DNA of 33,703 nucleotides from Candidatus Limadaptatus stercoravium. Lineage in GTDB: Bacteria; Bacillota; Clostridia; Christensenellales; CAG-917. Under the pieces are notes generated by a model, which worked only from the letters and a program-made list of their open reading frames with translations, made no database searches and was not told the DNA's origin. The stretch lies in contig DVJC01000080.1 of NCBI GenBank assembly GCA_018710835.1, positions 1 to 33,703 of the forward strand, written 5' to 3'. Positions 26,947 through 33,703 of the stretch are shown piece after piece. Numbering within the stretch: the stretch's first letter is position 1; each line of letters opens with the position of its first letter. A program made the position numbers and the translations under genes.

Positions 26947-27980
26947 TACTTTTCCACCTCCCCGTTGAATTGTCCGAGAAAACGGACGTCGTTCTCGTAG
27001 AACATCTTGATGTTGGGTATGCCGTATTTGATCATCGCTATGCGCTCAAGCCCCAGCCCGAATGCGAAACCGCTGTACTCCGAGCTGTCGATGCCGCACA
27101 TATCCAGCACTGCGGGATTCACCACGCCGGCGCCGAGGATCTCCACCCAACCGGTGCCCTTGCACACGCGGCAGCCTTTGCCGCCGCAAATGGCGCACGT
27201 CACGTCCACCTCCACCGAAGGCTCCGTGAACGGGAAATATGACGGGCGCAGACGTATCTGCGTGTCTTTCGAGAACATCTGCTGCGCAAACGCCGTAAGG
27301 CACCCTTCGAGATCGCCGAGAGTAATGTGCCTGTCGACCGCAAGCCCCTCTATCTGGTGGAAGATCGGGCTGTGCGACGCGTCGTCGTCGGAACGGTATA
27401 CCCTGCCGGGAATGACGACGCGGATGGGAGGTTTGCGCGTGGTCATCATGCGCGCCTGCATGGGCGACGTGTGCGTGCGGAGGACGAACGAATCGTTGAC
27501 ATAAAAAGTGTCCTGCATATCGCGCGCAGGGTGATCCTTCGGGACGTTGAGCAGCTGGAAATTGTAGAGGTCGCTCTCTATCTCCGGACCTTCCGCTACC
27601 TCGAAACCCATGCCGAGGAACACCTTGACGATGTCCTCGCGCACTCTGGTGATCGGATGCAGCGTGCCGCGGACGGGCTTCCTGCCGGGGAGCGTCACGT
27701 CCACCGCTTCCGCCGCAAGACGCGCGTTCTTTTCGCGCTCACGCGCGACGGCAGTCTTTGCGTCGAGCGCCGCTTCGATCTCCGCGCGTGCCGCGTTCAG
27801 CACTTTGCCCATCTCCGGGCGTTCTTCCTTGGAAAGCGCGCCGAGCCCCTTCATAAGCGCCGTCATCTCGCCGCTCTTACCCAGATAACGCACGCGGACT
27901 TCGCCTAGCTCCTGCACCGTCTGCGCGGCTTCCGCCGCGGCAAGCGCCGCTTGTTTGATGCTGTCGATTTGTGCTTTCAT
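26946..27980 (-). CDS. pheS: Phenylalanine-tRNA ligase alpha subunit
   Basis: Start MKAQIDSIKQ; HPARDMQDTFYV, RTHTSPMQAR, FGLGLERIAMIKYGI. Confidence 0.97.
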   Translation of the reverse strand: MKAQIDSIKQAALAAAEAAQTVQELGEVRVRYLGKSGEMTALMKGLGALSKEERPEMGKVLNAARAEIEAALDAKTAVAREREKNARLAAEAVDVTLPGRKPVRGTLHPITRVREDIVKVFLGMGFEVAEGPEIESDLYNFQLLNVPKDHPARDMQDTFYVNDSFVLRTHTSPMQARMMTTRKPPIRVVIPGRVYRSDDDASHSPIFHQIEGLAVDRHITLGDLEGCLTAFAQQMFSKDTQIRLRPSYFPFTEPSVEVDVTCAICGGKGCRVCKGTGWVEILGAGVVNPAVLDMCGIDSSEYSGFAFGLGLERIAMIKYGIPNIKMFYENDVRFLGQFNGEVEK

Positions 27981-28035
27981 GTAAACTCCGTATTGACCGC
28001 GCGCGCGGTGCGCGCACGAAAATTTAACTTGAAAT

Positions 28036-28064
28036 ATAATATCAATATTTCGCGCGTACGTCAA
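28036..28064 (-). promoter_or_regulatory. SigA-type promoter for pheST
   Basis: Minus strand TTGACG, 17-bp spacer, TATTAT; points at pheS. Confidence 0.6.
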
Positions 28065-28226
28065 TCAAACGAAGCCTTCGGAGCGCCGAAATGTTCAATA
28101 TCGCGCCTTTTTCGGCAGGTTTTTCGTTTCAACGCCACTCCGCCGGGCTGGAAGCGGCTCCGGCGCCGATCCGCGCAAAATTGCGAAAACGCAAAACGGG
28201 GACGCCTTCCGCGCATATAATGTCGC

Positions 28227-28898
28227 ATGGACAAAAGCGCAAAAAGACTCAGACCGGGACTGCTGCGCATAGCGGTCGCACTGACGCTGTTCGTAGCCGC
28301 GTTCGTCTTCTGCACGGTCTATTTCCGCAACAACATCGTGCCGACCGTCATGGGAAGCGCGGTGGCGGAAGTGCGCGCAATGTGCACGAACGCAGTCAAT
28401 CTCGCGGTGACGACGGTTGTCGGCGGCGGTCTGGAGTACGAGGATCTGTTCAGCGTGGTGCGCGACAGCGAGGACAACGTGGAGATGGTGCAGGCGAACT
28501 CCCCCGAGATCAACATGATCGCCCGCGAGATAGCCAACCTGGCACAGGCGAATCTGGACGAACTGGGACTCAGGGAGATATCCATCCCCATAGGCACCTT
28601 CACGGGACTTGCCCTGCTCATGGGAATAGGCCCGGACGTGACCATCAGCGTCATGCCTATAGGCTCCGCGCTGTGCGACTTCGTGAGCTATTTCACCGCG
28701 GCGGGCATCAACCAGACTCTGCACAAGATATACATCGACGTCCATGCCGTGGTCAACATCATCACGCCGATAGACGAACCTACCATAACGGTAAAAGCGG
28801 AGGTGCTGGTGGCGGAAAACCTGATCGTAGGCGATGTGCCGCAGTTCTATTTCGGCGGCGCGGTGGAAAACGGCGGATTTCTGGATCTCACGCCGTAG
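28227..28898 (+). CDS. yunB: Sporulation protein YunB
   Basis: N-terminal TM; PIGTFTGLALLMGIGPDVTISVMPIGS, FTAAGINQTLHKIYIDVHAVVNIITP. Confidence 0.88.
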   Translation: MDKSAKRLRPGLLRIAVALTLFVAAFVFCTVYFRNNIVPTVMGSAVAEVRAMCTNAVNLAVTTVVGGGLEYEDLFSVVRDSEDNVEMVQANSPEINMIAREIANLAQANLDELGLREISIPIGTFTGLALLMGIGPDVTISVMPIGSALCDFVSYFTAAGINQTLHKIYIDVHAVVNIITPIDEPTITVKAEVLVAENLIVGDVPQFYFGGAVENGGFLDLTP

Positions 28899-28903
28899 TA
28901 AAA

Positions 28904-28940
28904 TACCCCGGCCGAAACCGCATATTTCAGCCGGGGATAA
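28904..28940. terminator. Hairpin between convergent yunB and spoVAE
   Basis: CCCCGGC ... GCCGGGG; no clear T-run. Confidence 0.5.
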
Positions 28941-28988
28941 TACTTGTGTCCGGCAATCAACCGGAGAATGAGGGATATTGATCCGCCT

Positions 28989-29360
28989 TCACACTTTCTT
29001 GCTGTGCGAGCGGAAAACGAGGGCGAAAACGAAGCCGAAAAGTATCACCGCAGAAACGCCCGGCGCGGCTGCTCTGAGCCCTCCGCTTACCGCGCCGAGA
29101 AGTCCGCCCTCTTTCGCGCCCTGCATCGCACCCTTGGCAAGACTGCTCCCGAAACCCGTTATGGGTATGGTCACGCCTGCGGAGGCGAATTCCTTCATGT
29201 AAGCGAACGCTCCCGCGACTTCGAGGACGAGCCCCAGCAGCATAAAAGTGACCAGAATGCGCGCGGAGGACATCTTCGTCTTGTTGATGAGCAGCTGACC
29301 GAGCGCGCACAACGCGCCGCCCGCCGCGAACACTTTAAGATAAGTCAGGAATATCTCCAT
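28989..29360 (-). CDS. spoVAE: Stage V sporulation protein AE
   Basis: MEIFLTYLKVFAAGGALCALGQLLINKTKMSSARILVTFMLLG...; VTIPITGFGSSLAKG; downstream of spoVAD. Confidence 0.92.
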   Translation of the reverse strand: MEIFLTYLKVFAAGGALCALGQLLINKTKMSSARILVTFMLLGLVLEVAGAFAYMKEFASAGVTIPITGFGSSLAKGAMQGAKEGGLLGAVSGGLRAAAPGVSAVILFGFVFALVFRSHSKKV

Positions 29361-29515
29361 TTCTTCTCCTTTTACACCGTACGGCAAGATTTTGCCCCGC
29401 CGGCACACTCTTATATACGCACTATGCTGCGATATTACACGAAGTATTCTAATTTTTGGAATTTTCGAGAATACTTGTGCATTATGCCTTTCCGCATTCT
29501 GCTCTGTCGCGTCGG

Positions 29516-30772
29516 CTACAGCTCCTCGCACTCCGCGACAAACGCGTGGCTGACGCCGGGTATGCTTTCCTTTTGCAGCGGCGTATCCTTGTTGAGAAGC
29601 GCGCCCGTCGCAAGCACGAGCACCTTCTTCAATTCGCCGCGCTCCATGCGCTTTACTATGCTGCCGTTGAACACCGTATTTACGCATCCCGCGCCCGATC
29701 CGCCCTGAAACGTCTCCTGTTCCGGCTTGTAATAGCCGGCGCCGCAGTCGTAATAGTTGTCAAGGCGTACGCCTTCCCTTGCGAGGATGTATTCGAACGC
29801 CTGTTTGCCGAATCTGCCCAGATCGCCCGTGAATATGGCGTCGTAGTCACCGGGCGAAGCGCCCGTATCTTTGAGATGGGCGAGAAACGTGTCCGCCGCG
29901 GCAGGCGCCATCGCTCCGCCCATGTTGCTCTCGTCGGTCAGTCCGAAGTCCACCACCTTGCCGAAAGTGCCGCCCGTGATCTTCACGACGTGCGTGCGGC
30001 GGTATGACGGATCGCATTGAGGCTCTATGAGACTGTCCGGACGGCATATGCGCAGTATCTTGCGTTTCACGGCGCCGAACAGCTTCTCGCCTCCGTGCGC
30101 GAAAGGATTTTCGTCTTTGTCGCGCGCCCCGCGCCGCTTTTGTCTTTCGTCCTCTTCCTCCGCGCTTTTGAGGCAGCTTTCGCGGATCTCGTTCATCTTT
30201 TCCGCGAAGTTTTCGCGGTTTTCCGCGTCTTTTTCCGCTTCGGGACGCTCCCCGCTCAGCACCGAGCACCCGGCTCCCGTCACCGTCCATTGCGATGTGG
30301 GAGTACGCTGATTCCCAAGCTCCAGCGGATAGCGGTACTGCCGCTCCGCGGAAGCGAAGTGGCTGGATGTGGAGCAAGTCACCGTCTTTACCGCTCCGCC
30401 GTCTATCAGCGCGGCGGCGAGCAGCACCCCCTCGCTGAATGTCGAACAAGCGTTGTACAGTCCCGCGAAAGGCACCTTAAAGTAACGCATGGCGAGGCTG
30501 GACGCGCTGATCTCGTTGAGCAGATCGCCGGCGAGCATGAGGTCTATGCCGTCAAAGTCCAGCCCTGCGAGGCAAATCGCACCTCTTATCGCCTCTCTGT
30601 GCATTTTGCTTTCCGCCTTTTCATAGGATTTTTCACCCCAGCGGTCATCGCGAAGCACGGTATCGAAGCATTCTCCGAAATTGCCGTCCCCCTCCTTCGG
30701 CCCCACGATCGTATACGACGAGCGCAGATACACCGGCTTTTTTGCCAAGAAACTTTGTCTGCCTTCTTTCAT
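29516..30772 (-). CDS. spoVAD: Stage V sporulation protein AD, with charged insertion
   Basis: Thiolase-like fold motifs NACSTFSEGVLLAA, TPTSQWTVTGAG, IFTGDLGRFGKQAF, GSGAGCVNTVFNG. Confidence 0.93.
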   Translation of the reverse strand: MKEGRQSFLAKKPVYLRSSYTIVGPKEGDGNFGECFDTVLRDDRWGEKSYEKAESKMHREAIRGAICLAGLDFDGIDLMLAGDLLNEISASSLAMRYFKVPFAGLYNACSTFSEGVLLAAALIDGGAVKTVTCSTSSHFASAERQYRYPLELGNQRTPTSQWTVTGAGCSVLSGERPEAEKDAENRENFAEKMNEIRESCLKSAEEEDERQKRRGARDKDENPFAHGGEKLFGAVKRKILRICRPDSLIEPQCDPSYRRTHVVKITGGTFGKVVDFGLTDESNMGGAMAPAAADTFLAHLKDTGASPGDYDAIFTGDLGRFGKQAFEYILAREGVRLDNYYDCGAGYYKPEQETFQGGSGAGCVNTVFNGSIVKRMERGELKKVLVLATGALLNKDTPLQKESIPGVSHAFVAECEEL

Positions 30773-30794
30773 TCCCCGACCTCCGCGCCGCGCG

Positions 30795-31232
30795 TCATGC
30801 GAAAAGCGAAATCACGCCTACGATTATCCCCGCCACTACGCCGAACACGATTATAGGCCCCGCTATCACGAACATTTTGGCGCATATGCCGAAGAACACG
30901 CCCTCCCGGTTGTATTCGAGCGCGGGCGATACGACGGAATTGGCAAATCCTGTGATGGGGATGATCGAACCTCCGCCGGCGAAATGACCGAGTTTGTCGT
31001 ACACGCCGATCGCGGTAAAGAACGAGCCGAAGAATATCATTACAACGGTAGTCCAGCTTCCGACGTCGTCTGCGGACATATCGGGGAAAAGGACGCTGAT
31101 GACGTCGCCCACCGCCTGTCCGACGCAGCATATCAGTCCGCCCACAAGGAACGCCGCCGCAAGCGAACGGAACATCGGCGACTTCGGCGCGCTTTTCCCC
31201 ACGTATTCGCGGTATTCCGCCTTGTCTATCAT
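30795..31232 (-). CDS. spoVAC: Stage V sporulation protein AC
   Basis: Start MIDKAEYREYVGK; GGLICCVGQAVGD, GSIIPITGFANSVVSPALEYNREG. Confidence 0.93.
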   Translation of the reverse strand: MIDKAEYREYVGKSAPKSPMFRSLAAAFLVGGLICCVGQAVGDVISVLFPDMSADDVGSWTTVVMIFFGSFFTAIGVYDKLGHFAGGGSIIPITGFANSVVSPALEYNREGVFFGICAKMFVIAGPIIVFGVVAGIIVGVISLFA

Positions 31233-31383
31233 TGCTTTTCTCCTTTCCGCACCGCAGGGCGCACAGCCTCGTCGGGAGCGTCGCACCCGTAGAATATTTC
31301 GTCGGTTTCGGGATTTTCGGTATAAAAAACGTCCACATACTAAGTGTGGGCAAAACAGGCGTTATTATGCGCAGGTGCGTTCA

Positions 31384-32094
31384 TCACTCCATTTTCTCGC
31401 GTATCTTCCTGAGTATCTTGCTCTCCAGTCTGCTCACCTGCACCTGCGATACGCCGAGTTCGGCGGCCACTTCGCTCTGCGTTTTATCGCGGAAATAGCG
31501 CAGAATGATTATTTTCTTCTCCCTTTCGGGGAGATTTTTGATGCTGTCGCGCAGCATCAGCCCGTCGATGTCCTCTTCGGGCGCTTCGGCTCCTACCAGT
31601 CTGTCGCCCAGCGGCGTCCCGTCCTCGTCGCCCGACTCGTTGAGCGATACCACAAAGCGCCCGGTATCCAGCGCGAACACCACGTCGCCTGCTTCGCAGC
31701 CGAATTTTTCGGCAAGCTCGTCCACGGTGGGTTCGGGACGGTTGTTTTTCAGCTGTTCGTCGGTGTATGCCGCGATCTTCTGCGCAAGCGCCTTCGCCCA
31801 GCGCGAAACTTTCACCGCGCCGTCGTCGCGTAAAAAGCGTTTGATCTCACCCGTGATCATAGGCACGGCATAGGTCGAAAACCGTACACCGAACGACTCG
31901 TCGAATCCGGACACCGCCTTGAGAAATCCCATTGCCCCCAACTGCATCAGATCGTCGTACTCCAGCCTGCCTTTGAATCGCTTGACAACGGACTTGATGA
32001 GCGGCAGATTTTCTTTCACCAGGAGCTCTTTAGCCGCCTCCTCGCCGGATTTGGCGCGGCAGATCAGTCCGAGCGTTTCCTCATGACTCAACAT
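31384..32094 (-). CDS. sigF: RNA polymerase sporulation sigma factor SigF
   Basis: LEYDDLMQLGAMGFLKAV, FSTYAVPMITGEIKRFLRDDG, C-terminal HTH GVSQVQVSRLESKIL; spoIIA operon. Confidence 0.95.
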   Translation of the reverse strand: MLSHEETLGLICRAKSGEEAAKELLVKENLPLIKSVVKRFKGRLEYDDLMQLGAMGFLKAVSGFDESFGVRFSTYAVPMITGEIKRFLRDDGAVKVSRWAKALAQKIAAYTDEQLKNNRPEPTVDELAEKFGCEAGDVVFALDTGRFVVSLNESGDEDGTPLGDRLVGAEAPEEDIDGLMLRDSIKNLPEREKKIIILRYFRDKTQSEVAAELGVSQVQVSRLESKILRKIREKME

Positions 32095-32527
32095 TTCTGC
32101 CGATCCTTTTGCGCATGACGACGGTCGTTCCTTTTCCCGGAGCGGATTCCACCGCGGTTTCGTCCATAAAGGTTTCTATTATGGTGAAGCCCATTCCGCT
32201 GCGCTCTTCTTCGGGCTTGGTGGTGAAAAACGGCTCCCGCGCCGCCGCGACGTCGTCTATCCCGCGCCCGAAATCACGCACGCTGACCGTAAGAGTGTTG
32301 CTGTCGTCGATATCCGCGCATATCTCGATGATATTGTCCCCGCTCTCGCGCTCGTAGGCGTGTACGACGGCGTTCGTCACCGCTTCGCTCACGGCGGTCT
32401 TTATGTCGTTGATCTCGCTGAGAGTGGGCGAACACTCCACCGCAAACCCGGCGACCGCGTTGCGCGCGAAACTCTCGTTCTTCCCGTATGCCGGGATCTG
32501 CATTTTCATGTGATTTCCTGTCTTCAT
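32081..32527 (-). CDS. spoIIAB: Anti-sigma F factor SpoIIAB
   Basis: NDIKTAVSEAVTNAVVHAYE, DFGRGIDD, RSGMGFTIIE. Confidence 0.95.
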   Translation of the reverse strand: MKTGNHMKMQIPAYGKNESFARNAVAGFAVECSPTLSEINDIKTAVSEAVTNAVVHAYERESGDNIIEICADIDDSNTLTVSVRDFGRGIDDVAAAREPFFTTKPEEERSGMGFTIIETFMDETAVESAPGKGTTVVMRKRIGRNVES

Positions 32528-32832
32528 TTCACCTTCTCCACCACGGAATACACTCCGCTCGCGCGGAACACCTTGTCCACCTGCGGCGGAACGTCCTTGA
32601 GCCGCAAAACACCGCCTGCGGCGCTCAGCTTTTTGTATCTGCCCAGGATCAGCCCCAGCCCCGTGCTGTCCACGAAAGACACGCCCTTCAGGTCGAACAC
32701 GACCTCATGAGGCGCGGACTGAGCTATAGCGGAATCTATTTCCGTCCTCAGCGTCCGGCACGCGAATTCGTCTATGTCGCCGTGAAAAGCGAAGGTCAGC
32801 TTGCCGCGCTCTTTTCTGCATTCGATACCCAT
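32524..32832 (-). CDS. spoIIAA: Anti-sigma F factor antagonist SpoIIAA (STAS)
   Basis: VVFDLKGVSFVDSTGLGLILGRYK. Confidence 0.93.
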   Translation of the reverse strand: MGIECRKERGKLTFAFHGDIDEFACRTLRTEIDSAIAQSAPHEVVFDLKGVSFVDSTGLGLILGRYKKLSAAGGVLRLKDVPPQVDKVFRASGVYSVVEKVK

Positions 32833-32952
32833 ATTGCCTCCTCCGACAATCCTACCTCAGCGGCATGCGCGCATTTTGAGAGGTTTTGCCGCGTTATTTT
32901 CTTCCGTGCCGCATTTTGTCAATAAAATCTCGCAAAATTCATCGCAAAAAAG

Positions 32953-32981
32953 TTGACATTCTTTCCCCCGTATTGTATATT
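32953..32981 (+). promoter_or_regulatory. SigA-type promoter for tRNA cluster
   Basis: TTGACA (32953-32958), 17-bp spacer, TATATT (32976-32981). Confidence 0.75.
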
Positions 32982-33008
32982 GTCATAGTCACGAATCGTT
33001 CCGGCTCA

Positions 33009-33085
33009 CGGGGTGTGGCGCAGCTTGGTAGCGCACATGGTTTGGGACCATGGGGTCGGAAGTTCGAATCTTCTCACCCCGACCA
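33009..33085 (+). tRNA. tRNA-Pro(TGG)
   Basis: CGGGGTG/CACCCCG acceptor, loop TTTGGGA, encoded CCA. Confidence 0.95.
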
Positions 33086-33117
33086 AATCTCGTGACGAAG
33101 GGATAATCCCCGGATGA

Positions 33118-33194
33118 GGGCCTTTAGCTCAGTTGGTTAGAGCGGTCGGCTCATAACCGATTGGTCCGCGGTTCGAGTCCGTGAAGGCCCACCA
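33118..33194 (+). tRNA. tRNA with CAT anticodon (elongator Met or Ile2)
   Basis: GGGCCTT/AAGGCCC acceptor, loop CTCATAA, GGTTCGAGTCC T-arm, encoded CCA. Confidence 0.95.
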
Positions 33195-33200
33195 TAATAC

Positions 33201-33277
33201 GGTCCGGTAGTACAGTTGGTTAGTACGCCAGCCTGTCACGCTGGAGGTCGAGGGTTCGAGCCCCTTCCGGATCGCCA
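33201..33277 (+). tRNA. tRNA-Asp(GTC)
   Basis: GGTCCGG/CCGGATC acceptor, loop CTGTCAC, encoded CCA. Confidence 0.95.
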
Positions 33278-33284
33278 AAGGTCG

Positions 33285-33311
33285 AGTGGCAGTGACGAGG
33301 TCACTGCCACT
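33285..33311. repeat. 12-bp perfect hairpin in tRNA-Asp/tRNA-Phe spacer
   Basis: AGTGGCAGTGAC-gag-GTCACTGCCACT. Confidence 0.8.
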
Positions 33312-33326
33312 TCCCTAGACCGTCCT

Positions 33327-33402
33327 GCCTCGGTAGCTCAGCTGGTAGAGCAAGGGACTGAAAATCCCTGTGTCGGTGGTTCAAGTCCGCCCCGAGGCAC
33401 CA
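33327..33402 (+). tRNA. tRNA-Phe(GAA)
   Basis: GCCTCGG/CCGAGGC acceptor, loop CTGAAAA, encoded CCA. Confidence 0.95.
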
Positions 33403-33448
33403 CCCTAAACTGCCGGTGTAGTCAGGATCGCACCGCACCTCATCACAT

Positions 33449-33524
33449 GCTGGTGTAGCTCAATAGGCAGAGCAGCTGATTTGTAATCAGCAGGTTGATG
33501 GTTCGATTCCGTTCACCAGCTCCA
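33449..33524 (+). tRNA. tRNA-Thr(TGT)
   Basis: GCTGGTG/CACCAGC acceptor, loop TTTGTAA, encoded CCA. Confidence 0.95.
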
Positions 33525-33569
33525 CAGACCTCGCCGACTGCCCTCTTCGTGGGGACAAAAAGACGGGGT

Positions 33570-33610
33570 CCCCGCAAAGTACCACAGCGAAGCGAGGACA
33601 CTTTGTGGGG
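33570..33610. repeat. 11-bp hairpin in tRNA-Thr/tRNA-Tyr spacer
   Basis: CCCCGCAAAGT ... ACTTTGTGGGG (one G-U). Confidence 0.65.
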
Positions 33611-33618
33611 TAAAATTT

Positions 33619-33703
<85 letters not shown>

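Noticed and set aside
27981-28226. T-box leader for pheST
   Set aside because: The conserved T-box antiterminator motif (GGGTGGNACCGCG) is not present upstream of pheS on the minus strand; only a promoter and a GC-rich palindrome are seen.

Overview
The window has two parts. (1) About 1-7.66 kb, cut off at the left edge, is an accessory element of visibly lower GC. It encodes a run of membrane-anchored or secreted beta-rich proteins, a 30-aa single-TM protein, a polytopic P-loop ATPase (Zot/pI-like or coupling-protein-like), a ~260-bp cluster of stem-loops, and an HUH rolling-circle Rep. The best reading is an integrated inovirus-like (filamentous ssDNA phage) element of a Gram-positive host, with atypical ATPase topology. 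A 12-bp-arm/6-bp-spacer inverted repeat lies just downstream of rep. After it comes ~0.85 kb of apparently decayed minus-strand coding sequence, containing a promoter plus a structured-RNA-like segment. (2) About 8.5-33.7 kb is an ordinary high-GC chromosome of a spore-forming Clostridia-like Firmicute: ynbB-like / miaA / mutL / mutS / miaB, a class A PBP, thiI / cysteine desulfurase / DUF6106-like / mutS2 (apparently without Smr), pheT / pheS, yunB, spoVAE / spoVAD / spoVAC / sigF / spoIIAB / spoIIAA, and a six-tRNA cluster (Pro, CAU, Asp, Phe, Thr, Tyr). Family calls come from recognised motifs and gene order. No database search was possible.
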